Below, piece after piece: positions 1 through 9,825 of a stretch of DNA of 52,852 nt (position 1 is the stretch's first letter; every line of letters starts with the position of its first letter). Origin of the DNA: Bacteroidales bacterium. Its GTDB lineage: Bacteria; Bacteroidota; Bacteroidia; Bacteroidales; F082. The stretch spans positions 1 through 52,852 of the forward strand of contig WGDP01000069.1 in the NCBI GenBank assembly GCA_015493215.1, written 5' to 3'. The position numbers and the translations under genes were made by a program. The notes beneath the pieces were generated by a model. That model had not been told where the DNA came from. It worked only from the letters and a program-made list of their open reading frames with translations, and searched no databases.

Positions 1-7
1 ACTTCAA

Positions 8-1408
8 ATGCTTAAACAAAAAATCAATATTCAACAAAAAATAAAGGGCCGCGTATTCAGTGTTGTGGGGTCGCTTTTTAACGACTTCTACCATCACCAC
101 CTTCCGTTTACTTTAACCAATGCTCAAAAACGGGTTATTAAAGAGATAAGACTCGACATGAAATCGGGAAAACAGATGAACCGGCTGCTGCAGGGCGATG
201 TGGGAAGCGGCAAAACGCTGGTAGCACTCATGTCGGTTTTAATAGCCCTCGACAATGGTTTTCAGGCAGCCATGATGGCGCCCACCGAAATATTGGCCAC
301 ACAACATTTTCATTCCATCACCACCATGCTTCAGGATATGGATGTGGAAGTGGGCTTGTTAACCGGATCAACCAAAAAAGCACAACGTAAAATAATTCAC
401 CAACGGCTTAAAGAGGGAAAGATGCAGCTGCTAATAGGCACCCATGCGCTTATTGAAGATACGGTGGAGTTTCAAAACCTCGGGTTGGTTATTATCGATG
501 AACAACATCGTTTTGGCGTGGCGCAGCGTGCCCGCCTATGGAAAAAAAACAGCCTCCCCCCCCATGTACTCGTTATGACAGCCACGCCCATTCCCCGAAC
601 CCTCGCCATGACTGTGTACGGCAACCTCGACGTATCTATTATCGACGAACTCCCTCCGGGCCGAAAACCCGTTAAAACCCTTCATTTTTTCGATAACAAC
701 AGGCTTAAGGTAATCGGTTTTATGCGCGACCAAATTAAAAAAGGCCGCCAGATTTATGTGGTCTATCCGCTTATTAACGAGTCGGAAACATTAGATTTAA
801 AAAATTTGATGGATGGCTTTGAACAGATGCAGCGCGATTTTCCACTGCCCCAATATCAGGTTAGCGTGGTACATGGAAGACTAAAACCCGAAGATAAAGA
901 GTACGAAATGAAACGCTTTGTGGAAGGGAAAACCGATATTATGGTTTCCACAACTGTAATTGAGGTGGGTGTTGATGTGCCCAACGCTTCGGTGATGATT
1001 ATCGAAAATGCCGAACGGTTTGGCTTGTCGCAACTGCATCAGCTGCGAGGCAGAGTGGGACGCGGAACCGATCAGTCCTATTGTATCCTGATGTCAGGCC
1101 ATAAACTATCAAACGAAGGAAGAAAACGGTTGGAGATAATGGTTAAAACCAACGATGGTTTTGAAATTGCCGAAGCCGACCTCAAACTTCGTGGCCCCGG
1201 CGACATGCAGGGAACCCGCCAGTCGGGAATGCTTGAGTTTAAAATTGTAAATCTTGCAAAGGACGGCCTTCTGGTTACCGAAACACGCACCATCGCTCAA
1301 AAAATCCTTGACAAGGATACCAACCTGGAACTTCCAGAAAACAAACGATTAAAAAGAAAACTATTAGACCTTACCAAACACAAAGCCAACTGGGGGCGTA
1401 TTTCATAA
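8..1408 (+). CDS. recG: ATP-dependent DNA helicase RecG, C-terminal portion (truncated by window start)
   Basis: Helicase motifs GDVGSGKT (Walker A), DEQHRFG (DEQH box), VMTATPIPRTL, and QLRGRVGRG; RecG-type C-terminus. Confidence 0.93.
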   Translation: MLKQKINIQQKIKGRVFSVVGSLFNDFYHHHLPFTLTNAQKRVIKEIRLDMKSGKQMNRLLQGDVGSGKTLVALMSVLIALDNGFQAAMMAPTEILATQHFHSITTMLQDMDVEVGLLTGSTKKAQRKIIHQRLKEGKMQLLIGTHALIEDTVEFQNLGLVIIDEQHRFGVAQRARLWKKNSLPPHVLVMTATPIPRTLAMTVYGNLDVSIIDELPPGRKPVKTLHFFDNNRLKVIGFMRDQIKKGRQIYVVYPLINESETLDLKNLMDGFEQMQRDFPLPQYQVSVVHGRLKPEDKEYEMKRFVEGKTDIMVSTTVIEVGVDVPNASVMIIENAERFGLSQLHQLRGRVGRGTDQSYCILMSGHKLSNEGRKRLEIMVKTNDGFEIAEADLKLRGPGDMQGTRQSGMLEFKIVNLAKDGLLVTETRTIAQKILDKDTNLELPENKRLKRKLLDLTKHKANWGRIS

Positions 1409-1533
1409 AAATCAAAATAACCATTGTCCTATTTTGTTTAACAAAACCTTTAGCACATCAAAACAGGAATTAGCCAATTAACTTTCAATATCCCCAAAAA
1501 ATGCTTTCTATTCTTTTGCAAGTAATAAATAAT

Positions 1534-1541
1534 TAAATTTG
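1534..1541 (+). promoter_or_regulatory. Candidate Bacteroidetes -7 element TAAATTTG upstream of the porW-like gene
   Basis: Matches TAnnTTTG; about 70 nt upstream of the predicted TTG start. Confidence 0.4.
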
Positions 1542-1610
1542 CCCTCTATTTTACCGGTTGAATAATAAAAAAGCCCTAAACGAGTTATATCAAAAAAGCA
1601 GAAAAAAGCA

Positions 1611-4313
1611 TTGATTGGCAAAAAAACATACACCTTATTATTTGTCCTATTCTTATTATTGGCAGGCATAACGCTTAACAGCTGCTCCACTAAAAAAAAT
1701 ACCTGGACACGGCGCGCCTATCACAATGTTACCTGCCACTATAATGTTTACTGGAACGGTTTGATGAGCCTTGAAGAGGGCGAAGTGCTGCAACACGAAA
1801 AAATAAAAGATAACTACAAAACCATTTTAAGAGTTTACAATTACGGCACCAAGGCCGATGCTAAAACACTGTTTCCTAAAATGGACAGAACCATCGAAAA
1901 GGCTTCCATCGCCATTCAAAAACACTCCATGTATTTTGGTGGAAAAGAGCAGGTAAAATGGGTGGCACAAAGCTATCTTATGATGGGAATTGCTCACTTT
2001 TATAAACAGGATTACATTCCTGCCCGGCGTGTGTTCGACTATGTTTACAACGAATATAAAGACAATCCCATCCGCTATGAGGGACTGCTTTGGCTGGCAA
2101 AAACCTACATTCAAATGGAACGCCCCGCCAAAGCCGAAGCAACTTTAAACCTCCTCACCTCAAAAATGGATGAAGATATTTTTCCCGATAAAGTGTATAA
2201 CGAACTGCCTTTGGTTGAAGCCGATTTTTACCTGTCGCAAAAAAATTATGCTGCTGCATATCCCTTTCTCGAACGTGCCCTGGAGCTTAATAAAAATCGC
2301 TTTTTAACAAACAGAGTACTTTTTATTCTTGGTCAAATCAATCAGAAAGACGGCGATTTTCAACGGGCAACACGCTACTACAGCAAGCTGATTAAAAGAA
2401 ATCCCGACTACGAGCTTGCCTTTAATGCCCGTCTTAACCTGGCACAATCGTACGACTCAAAAACCGGAAACAGCAAAGCCATTACCAAACTACTGATGAA
2501 AATGACCAAAGAGTCGAAAAACAAAGAGTTTTTAGACCAGATTTATTATGCCTTGGCCGATGTGGCCTTAAAAGATGACAATGACACACTGGCTGTTAAC
2601 TACTTACGTAAATCAGTTGCCAGCAGCATCAACAACAATTATCAAAAAACGGTTTCTTCGTTAAAGGTTGCTGACCTATATTTTAAGGAGACGGAATATA
2701 AATTTGCCAAACTGTACTACGATACCGCCATGATGGCACTTCCGGCAGATTTTCCCAACTATTTTCAAATTAAAGAGAGAGCTGAAATTCTTACCGGTAT
2801 TGTCGAACAACACCAAACCATCAAAGAACAGGACAGCCTGCAAACGCTGGCTAAGATGAGTCCCGATGAGCGTAATGCAATTATTGATGCTGCCATCGAA
2901 CGTTATAAAGTTGCCGAAGAAGAGCGGATTAAACGAGAGGAAGAAGAAAAAGAGGCCAAAGAGGCTGAGCAGATTGCTTTAAAAAACGGTATGCAACCCG
3001 GAATGGGCATGGGAAGAGGCGGCGGTCCGGGTGGCCCTCCGTCGCTGGGAGCAGGAAACGGAAAATGGTATTTTTACAACCCTCAGGCACTCAGTAAAGG
3101 GTACAGCGAGTTTGTACGTAAATGGGGTAAACGGCAACTGACTGACAATTGGAGGTTAAGCGATAAACGCCAAATGATGCCTGTGGGAGACGATTTAAAT
3201 GGCGAAACTACACACACAGACAGCACAGCATCTGATACCACCTCAAAAGCAGCATCAAAAGCCACCCCATACGACAGAGAGTTTTATTTGAACGGATTGC
3301 CAAAAACAGATGCCGACTTTAAAGCTTCCGATGATATGATTTTAGAAGCCTATCACAAATTGGGAACACTGTACAAAGAATCGCTGCATGATACCGCCGG
3401 CGCTATTTCAGTTTATAATGATTTGTTGAAACGCTTTCCCGGCAACAAGTACGAACTTGAATCGTGGTTTGCACTGTATCAGTTATATTCGGGAAAAGGA
3501 GAGGCTTCGGAAACCGCCAAATATAAAAATCTGATTTTAACAAAATACCCCGACAGCGATTTTGCCAAAGTAATTATTGACCCCGACTATTTTGTTAAGC
3601 TGGCACAAAAAAAAGGTCAGATTGTAAAACTGTACGACCGCACCTATAAAGCCTTCGAACGCGAACAGTATTTCAGAGTGCTTTCGTTTGCCAACAAAGC
3701 CATCGAAGAATACCCCGACAACAAGTCGCTGATGCCGCGATTCCTCTACCTGCGAGCCATTGCCCTCGGTAAAGCAACCACCGCTGACTCCATGTACACC
3801 GAAATGAAAGCCCTTGTGGCAGCCTATCCGCAAAGCGAAGTAACACCACAGGCAAAACAAATATTAAAAACCCTGAGAGCCGAATATGGTTTTGACGGAG
3901 GCGTTAAAGGAGAAAAAGGAAAAAAAGCTAAAAAAAATGTAAAATATAAAGTACTTAAAAAAATTCCATTCTTTGTAATATTGGCTGTTGACGGCAATAA
4001 AGTTAAAATTAATCCGCTGAAGGTCAGAATTTCCGATTTTGATAAAAAGTATTTCCGGTTAAGAAAACTAAGAATAAAAAGCCTGCAACTCGATAACCAA
4101 CGGGTGCTGATTACCATTGGTAATTTCAGCAATAAAAACGATGCTGCCAACTACTACCGTGCCATTAAAAACGATGAATATGTTTTGTCGGGTTTAAGCA
4201 AAGACGACTATCAGATTTTCCCCATTTCCACCAAAAACTACCCCATCATGTACCGCGACAAAGATGTAAAAGGGTATCTCGAATTTATGAAAGAGAATTA
4301 TAACTTTGAGTAA
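1611..4313 (+). CDS. porW: TPR-repeat lipoprotein, PorW/SprE-like type IX secretion component
   Basis: Lipoprotein signal (LNSCSTKKN), TPR-rich body, and N-terminal NTWTRRAYHNVTCHYNVYWNG typical of the PorW/SprE family; TTG start. Confidence 0.75.
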   Translation: MIGKKTYTLLFVLFLLLAGITLNSCSTKKNTWTRRAYHNVTCHYNVYWNGLMSLEEGEVLQHEKIKDNYKTILRVYNYGTKADAKTLFPKMDRTIEKASIAIQKHSMYFGGKEQVKWVAQSYLMMGIAHFYKQDYIPARRVFDYVYNEYKDNPIRYEGLLWLAKTYIQMERPAKAEATLNLLTSKMDEDIFPDKVYNELPLVEADFYLSQKNYAAAYPFLERALELNKNRFLTNRVLFILGQINQKDGDFQRATRYYSKLIKRNPDYELAFNARLNLAQSYDSKTGNSKAITKLLMKMTKESKNKEFLDQIYYALADVALKDDNDTLAVNYLRKSVASSINNNYQKTVSSLKVADLYFKETEYKFAKLYYDTAMMALPADFPNYFQIKERAEILTGIVEQHQTIKEQDSLQTLAKMSPDERNAIIDAAIERYKVAEEERIKREEEEKEAKEAEQIALKNGMQPGMGMGRGGGPGGPPSLGAGNGKWYFYNPQALSKGYSEFVRKWGKRQLTDNWRLSDKRQMMPVGDDLNGETTHTDSTASDTTSKAASKATPYDREFYLNGLPKTDADFKASDDMILEAYHKLGTLYKESLHDTAGAISVYNDLLKRFPGNKYELESWFALYQLYSGKGEASETAKYKNLILTKYPDSDFAKVIIDPDYFVKLAQKKGQIVKLYDRTYKAFEREQYFRVLSFANKAIEEYPDNKSLMPRFLYLRAIALGKATTADSMYTEMKALVAAYPQSEVTPQAKQILKTLRAEYGFDGGVKGEKGKKAKKNVKYKVLKKIPFFVILAVDGNKVKINPLKVRISDFDKKYFRLRKLRIKSLQLDNQRVLITIGNFSNKNDAANYYRAIKNDEYVLSGLSKDDYQIFPISTKNYPIMYRDKDVKGYLEFMKENYNFE

Positions 4314-4332
4314 TGTTACAAGTCAAACTATC

Positions 4333-4478
4333 TAAGCTCGTTCGGATTTGCAATCCGAATGACATAGCACATTAATAATAAGTCTATTATACTTCTTTTG
4401 GATTACCCACCTGACACAGTCGGGCAGGCCCGCCCGCACCAAACAGCACGTTCGGACGGGCAAATCCAAAAGAGCTTA
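4333..4478. repeat. Fold-back intergenic repeat, copy 1
   Basis: Terminal inverted repeats TAAGCTCGTTCGGATTTGC (4333-4351) and GCAAATCCAAAAGAGCTTA (4460-4478); internal hairpin TTCGGATT-TGC-AATCCGAA. Confidence 0.7.
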
Positions 4479-4498
4479 AGTGGTTGCTGCGCTGTTAC

Positions 4499-4547
4499 AA
4501 GTCAAACCCTCGGTATCGTTATCCGTTAAAAACCGAAGGTTTGACTT
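4499..4547. repeat. Palindromic repeat AAGTCAAACCCTCGGT...ACCGAAGGTTTGACTT
   Basis: Near-perfect inverted repeat, closely matching 52653-52701. Confidence 0.75.
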
Positions 4548-4643
4548 TCCCTGCCTCCAATCTCGTTTGGACGGACAAAGAGTATAGTGGGGATACAATA
4601 TAGCTATTTCCTTTTTTTCGTCCCCAAATCTCTAAAAATACCC

Positions 4644-4651
4644 TATCTTTG
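4644..4651 (+). promoter_or_regulatory. Candidate -7 element TATCTTTG for atpZ
   Basis: TAnnTTTG consensus about 50 nt upstream of the ATG at 4700. Confidence 0.45.
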
Positions 4652-4699
4652 TATAGATAAACATTGAGCAGGCTCAACAATTCCGCTTACATCAGTATT

Positions 4700-5011
4700 A
4701 TGGCCGACCAAAAAGAAAATCCGTTAAAATTTTACGCCAAGTATTCATCGTTGGCTATCCAGATGGGCGTAATTATTGTTGCCGGAGCCTTTGGAGGAAA
4801 AGAGCTGGACAAATTAATCGCTTGGAAATTCCCGGTATTTACCCTGATTCTTACCATATTGGGCGTAATAATTTCGGTATTATACGGCATGCGCGAATTG
4901 TTCAGGTATAACAAGGGTAATGGGGAGCAACAAAAAAGAAAAAAGAAACAAGAAAAAAGAAACAAGAAACAAGAAACAAGAAACAAGATAAATAATGGAA
5001 ACAACCTTTAA
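4700..5011 (+). CDS. AtpZ/AtpI family protein (start likely 4700, not 4664)
   Basis: MADQKENPLKFYAKYSSLAIQMGVIIVAGAFGGKELDK is typical of AtpZ; two TM helices and a basic tail. Confidence 0.75.
   Translation: MADQKENPLKFYAKYSSLAIQMGVIIVAGAFGGKELDKLIAWKFPVFTLILTILGVIISVLYGMRELFRYNKGNGEQQKRKKKQEKRNKKQETRNKINNGNNL
4938..4986 (+). repeat. Heptanucleotide tandem repeat (GAAAMAA)7
   Basis: Seven consecutive 7-bp units GAAAAAA/GAAACAA inside the 3' end of atpZ, 8 nt before the next ATG. Confidence 0.9.
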
Positions 5012-5381
5012 AAAACTTGCAGTACGGTTTACTTTTTTTGTATTACTTATAACTGCATTGTCCTTTGCTGCTGAGCAGTGGATGCCCGCCTTAAAACCAA
5101 CCATACACTGGCCTGTAATACTGCTTATTATGTATATTCTTACACTGGGAGTTTTATACCTTTTGGTAAATTCATTAAAAGCCCGAATGGTAAAATTTGT
5201 AAACACCTATCTGCTGGTGAGTTTTGGAAAAATGATACTGTTTGCAGTGTTACTATTTGTTTACGCATGGCTTAATCCCGACGATGCCGTTTCGTTTATT
5301 TTAACATTTTTGGTCTATTATCTCGCACTTTTGATTTATGAAGTAGCCGTTTTACTTGGCATGAACAAGCCTAAAAAGTAG
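4995..5381 (+). CDS. Small integral membrane protein, AtpI-like position (ATP synthase accessory candidate)
   Basis: Four predicted TM segments; overlaps atpZ by 17 nt. Confidence 0.55.
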   Translation: METTFKKLAVRFTFFVLLITALSFAAEQWMPALKPTIHWPVILLIMYILTLGVLYLLVNSLKARMVKFVNTYLLVSFGKMILFAVLLFVYAWLNPDDAVSFILTFLVYYLALLIYEVAVLLGMNKPKK

Positions 5382-5472
5382 TGCCGCAAACGATTGTAAA
5401 AAAATTTCGCATTATACCTGCCACTTTCATTTATTTTTATACTTTTAACGTTTCTTAACGATAAGCATTTTT

Positions 5473-5934
5473 ATGGTATATCAAGGGTCGTTTCAGGATG
5501 TTTTTTTAGTACTTGCCGGGCTTGCCTGGATAGGCTATTCGGCCTATCGTTCCGGTAAGAAAAAACAGAAATCATCAGCCCCTGTTTCCCCCGGTAAAAC
5601 AAGCAAAAAAAACAGCCTTTTTGAGGAGCTGCTTGCACAATACACACAAGGTGCCGATATAGAGCCGGAAGAAAACTTTAATGTTAAAAACGATTTTAAC
5701 ATTGCAACCGAAAAGAAAAAGAATGAGTCTTCTCTTGAAACGGTAAGGCGTTTTACCGATTCCGACATTTATGAAGAGGAGGAAAGTGAAGAGTCGTTGG
5801 AAGCAAGCTCGGCATTAAATGAAGCTGAAATTGTTGTCAAGGCTGATAAACGGAAAAAAGAAATAAGTAACAGAAATTTTAATTTGAAAAAAGCATTTAT
5901 TTATTCTGAAATATTAAATCAGAAATATATATAA
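5473..5934 (+). CDS. Hypothetical protein with N-terminal TM segment and charged tail
   Basis: MVYQGSFQDVFLVLAGLAWIGYSAYRSGKKKQ followed by low-complexity acidic sequence. Confidence 0.55.
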   Translation: MVYQGSFQDVFLVLAGLAWIGYSAYRSGKKKQKSSAPVSPGKTSKKNSLFEELLAQYTQGADIEPEENFNVKNDFNIATEKKKNESSLETVRRFTDSDIYEEEESEESLEASSALNEAEIVVKADKRKKEISNRNFNLKKAFIYSEILNQKYI

Positions 5935-6048
5935 TTTTTATTGGTTAAAAATTTGGTGATTTAGTAGTTGATTTATTAATTAATTATAAATTTACCGACC
6001 CTTTTAATAATACAGTTAGTCTATCATTATGGATATAAAATAGCGGAT

Positions 6049-9000
6049 ATGATTAGAAAATTACTCCTTACATTTGGTTTGATTCTTTCCGGTGGCATTA
6101 TGTTGTTTGCACAACAAGGTGCCCTAAAAGGAAAAGTTATTGATAAAACAACCAAAGAACCCGTTCCTTTTGCAAATATTGTGTTGGAAAACAACGGAAC
6201 TATGATTGGAGGTGCCACCTCTGATTTCGATGGTAACTATCAGATTAAACCCATCCCTCCGGGAAAATACAGTTTAAAAGCCACCTACATCGGCTACAAA
6301 ACAGTTATTGTAAACGGCATGGCCATTTCGGCCGATAAAACCCGGTTTTACGACATCGTAATGACACCAACTTCGGAAACCCTTGATGAAGTTGAAATTG
6401 TGGACTATACGGTTCCACTGATTTCAAAGGATGAAACTTCCAGCGGTGCTTCGGTTACTTCCGAAGAGATTTCAAAAATGCCTAACCGTAGTGCCAACGC
6501 AGTTGCCACCACAGTGGGAGGTGTGTTTTCAAAAGATGGTGAACGCGGTAGTGTCCGGGGTGCCCGTTCAAACGCAACAGCCATGTACATTGATGGTATC
6601 AGGGTAATTGGTAACTCTACCGTTCCGCAATCGGCCATCGAACAAGTTGACGTAATCCTCGGTGGTACACCGGCTCAGTATGGCGATGCCACATCGGGAG
6701 TTATTAATGTTACCACCAAGGGTGCTTCGCGTAAATTTGGTGCAGGACTCGAAATGGAAACCTCTCAATTTCTCGATGCTTTCGGTTACAACCGTCTGGG
6801 ATTCAATGTTATGGGGCCGTTAATCAAAGGAAAAGATAAAAATGGTACCGCACTGCTCGGTTTTTTCATTGCCGGCGATGGATACTACCGTAAAGACGGG
6901 GCGCTATCAGCCGTTGGACACTATTATGCCAAAGATGATGTGCTGGCCAACCTCGAACAAAATCCATTAAGGCCTGCAGGTTCCGGTACCGGTACCTTTA
7001 TTAATGGAAACTTTTTGCGTAATGATGACCTTCAAAAATTAAATTATTCAAAAAACACCACCAATTGGAATATTAACCTGCTTGGCAACATCAGCGTGCG
7101 TACAACGGACAATATTACCCTGACCTTTGGGGGAGCCTATAACCGTTCGCACCGAAACGCATTCAGATCTTCTTCTACTGATCCCGATCCTTCATTATTA
7201 AACTATAAAAAAAATGGCGTTTTCAACGACGAAACCATTCGTGGTTACGTCAGGTTCACCCAACGTTTTCCCTCGGCAAGCGATAGCAAATCATTGTTAA
7301 AAAATGTTTTATACACCATTCAGGCCGACTACACCAAAGTTCGCGGCGAACATGGCGACCCCAACCATTGGGATGACATTTTTAAATATGGCTATCTCGG
7401 AAAATTCAGCACTTTTAAAGATCCTACCTATGAACTGGGTAGCGATACGGTTAACGGTATTACCTACGATAACGTTTGGCTGTTAAACCAATGGGATAAC
7501 GATACCTTAACCACATGGACACCCGAAGATTATAATCCGCTTGTTGCACAATACACCACCAGTTATTACAATACATTTGCCGGATATCCCGAAGGCCATT
7601 ACGACAACACCGATAACATTTTACTTGGCGGAGGTTTGCTTAACGGAAGACAGCCCGGTTCGGTTTATGGATTGTATCAGTCGCCGGGTACCAATCAGGT
7701 TGGTTACGGCAAATACGATAACGACCAGTATAACCTGCGTCTTGATGCCTCGATGGATCTTGGAAATCACGATATTAAACTGGGATTTCAATATGAACAA
7801 CGTTCCAATTCCGGAATCAGTTGGGCAACCACCGGGATGTGGAACCTGATGCGTCAGCTTACAAACTTTCATATTAAAGAACTGGATAAGGACAACCCTT
7901 ATTTGATACAACACGACGGAGTGGTTGACACCATTATCTATTATAGAAAATACGATGCCCTTACACAGCGTACTTTCGACAAAAACCTGCGCGAAAAACT
8001 CGGGCTTCCCGTTGACGGACTTGACTTTATCACCATCGACTCCTATGATTATAACAATCAGTCGATTGAGTATTTCGACAAAAACGGTGAAAAGCACACT
8101 GTTCAACTGGATAAAGACCTCTTTAACATCGATATGTTTGCTCCCGATGAACTTTGGAATGATGGTAACTCATACATTAGTTATTATGGTTTCGACTATA
8201 AAGGAAACAAGCTGAAAAATCAACCCTCTTACGACGACTTTTTTGGTAAGCAGGACGCTAACGGCATGTACACACGCGATATTGGCTCTTTCAAACCAAT
8301 TTATATGGCCGGCTATATTCAGGATAAATTTTCGGTAAGAGACCTTATCTTTAATATAGGTGTCCGTGTTGACCGGTTCGATGCCAACCAAAAAGTACTA
8401 AAAGACCCCTATTTGCTGTTCCCTGCAAAAACAGCAAGCGAAGTTAGCAACCTCGGAGGTAATCAAATTTCGCATCCCGGAAACATAGGAAGCGATTATG
8501 TTGTTTATGCCGATAAAGTTGAAAACCCGACCAGAGTAACAGGATACCGTAACGGAAACATTTGGTACAATGCTCAGGGCGTTGAAATTCAAGACCCATC
8601 AATTTTAGATGTGGGTAGCGGTATTTCACCCGTGCTTCAGAACCAAAATCAGGACAGGGTTGACATCAACTCGTTTAAAGATTACGACCCTCAGGTCAGC
8701 ATTATGCCTCGTATCTCATTTTCGTTCCCTATTTCGGATGAAGCCCTGTTTTTTGCCCACTATGACGTGTTAACACAACGGCCTTCAAGTAATACTTTTA
8801 CCACGCCAGCCACCTATTACTATTTTAACACCATCAGCGGAGCCATTAACAACCCGTCGCTTACTCCCGAAAAAACCATTGATTACGAGCTGGGGTTCAC
8901 CCAAAAGTTAAACAACACATCAGCCATTACCTTTTCAACCTTTTATCGTGAGATGCGTAATATGATTCAGCTGTATCGTTTTAACGGAGCCTATCCTAAA

Positions 9001-9774
9001 GATTACACCTCTTATAATAACCTCGACTTTGGAACAGTAAAAGGATTAACCGTTGATTACGATTTACGCCGTACCGGAAACATCCAGTTGAGAGCTTCAT
9101 ATACACTTCAGTTTGCTGATGCTACCGGTTCGTCCACAACAACAGCGGCTTCGCTGATTGCTGCCGGATTACCAAACCTGCGTTCCACATTCCCAATGCC
9201 TTGGGACAGACGCCATCAGTTTAACATTGTATTCGATTTCCGCTATGCCGATGGTAAAAAATACAACGGCCCCCGTATTAACCGCGATAAATCAGGAAAA
9301 GCTCCCATTGATATTCTTAGCAATTTTGGTGTAAACATGACCCTGAGCGGTGGTTCGGGCGTACCTTACACCGCTTCGCGAAATGTTACCTCACCCATTT
9401 CGGGCGGCGTAAACCTGCTTCGTGGTACCTATGGCGGTTCACGTTTGCCATGGCAGTTCAGAATTGATATGCGTGTTGATAAAGACTTTTACTTTAAAGC
9501 ACACAAAAAGAAAGATGGCTCTACCCATCAGTCGTATATGAATGTTTACTTCCTCGTACTTAATGTGCTCAATACACATAATGTGATGAATGTTTATCCC
9601 TATACAGGCAATGCCGACGACGATGGATATCTTGCAGCACCGGAATGGCAACGTGAAATTAACAACCAGTTAGACCCCGAGTCGTACCGTGAATTATACA
9701 GTATATATGTAAATCGCCCCGGAAACTATAGTACTCCAAGGCAGATTAGATTTGGCGTTTCATTCAACTTTTAA
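6049..9774 (+). CDS. TonB-dependent receptor with CarboxypepD_reg-like domain
   Basis: Signal peptide, GALKGKVIDKTTKEPVPFANIVLEN, plug domain (VRGARSNATAMYIDGIRV), C-terminal barrel ending in IRFGVSFNF. Confidence 0.92.
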   Translation: MIRKLLLTFGLILSGGIMLFAQQGALKGKVIDKTTKEPVPFANIVLENNGTMIGGATSDFDGNYQIKPIPPGKYSLKATYIGYKTVIVNGMAISADKTRFYDIVMTPTSETLDEVEIVDYTVPLISKDETSSGASVTSEEISKMPNRSANAVATTVGGVFSKDGERGSVRGARSNATAMYIDGIRVIGNSTVPQSAIEQVDVILGGTPAQYGDATSGVINVTTKGASRKFGAGLEMETSQFLDAFGYNRLGFNVMGPLIKGKDKNGTALLGFFIAGDGYYRKDGALSAVGHYYAKDDVLANLEQNPLRPAGSGTGTFINGNFLRNDDLQKLNYSKNTTNWNINLLGNISVRTTDNITLTFGGAYNRSHRNAFRSSSTDPDPSLLNYKKNGVFNDETIRGYVRFTQRFPSASDSKSLLKNVLYTIQADYTKVRGEHGDPNHWDDIFKYGYLGKFSTFKDPTYELGSDTVNGITYDNVWLLNQWDNDTLTTWTPEDYNPLVAQYTTSYYNTFAGYPEGHYDNTDNILLGGGLLNGRQPGSVYGLYQSPGTNQVGYGKYDNDQYNLRLDASMDLGNHDIKLGFQYEQRSNSGISWATTGMWNLMRQLTNFHIKELDKDNPYLIQHDGVVDTIIYYRKYDALTQRTFDKNLREKLGLPVDGLDFITIDSYDYNNQSIEYFDKNGEKHTVQLDKDLFNIDMFAPDELWNDGNSYISYYGFDYKGNKLKNQPSYDDFFGKQDANGMYTRDIGSFKPIYMAGYIQDKFSVRDLIFNIGVRVDRFDANQKVLKDPYLLFPAKTASEVSNLGGNQISHPGNIGSDYVVYADKVENPTRVTGYRNGNIWYNAQGVEIQDPSILDVGSGISPVLQNQNQDRVDINSFKDYDPQVSIMPRISFSFPISDEALFFAHYDVLTQRPSSNTFTTPATYYYFNTISGAINNPSLTPEKTIDYELGFTQKLNNTSAITFSTFYREMRNMIQLYRFNGAYPKDYTSYNNLDFGTVKGLTVDYDLRRTGNIQLRASYTLQFADATGSSTTTAASLIAAGLPNLRSTFPMPWDRRHQFNIVFDFRYADGKKYNGPRINRDKSGKAPIDILSNFGVNMTLSGGSGVPYTASRNVTSPISGGVNLLRGTYGGSRLPWQFRIDMRVDKDFYFKAHKKKDGSTHQSYMNVYFLVLNVLNTHNVMNVYPYTGNADDDGYLAAPEWQREINNQLDPESYRELYSIYVNRPGNYSTPRQIRFGVSFNF

Positions 9775-9825
9775 TGTCACACCTTAATAATTGTTATAGT
9801 AACTAAAGAATAAACAGAATATATT

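Noticed and set aside
1432-1446. TTTTGTT-T-AACAAAA dyad after recG
   Set aside because: AT-only style dyad with no adjacent T-run or promoter box; plausible by chance.
7621-8106. 161-aa minus-strand ORF inside the TonB receptor
   Set aside because: Antisense shadow of a well-supported CDS.
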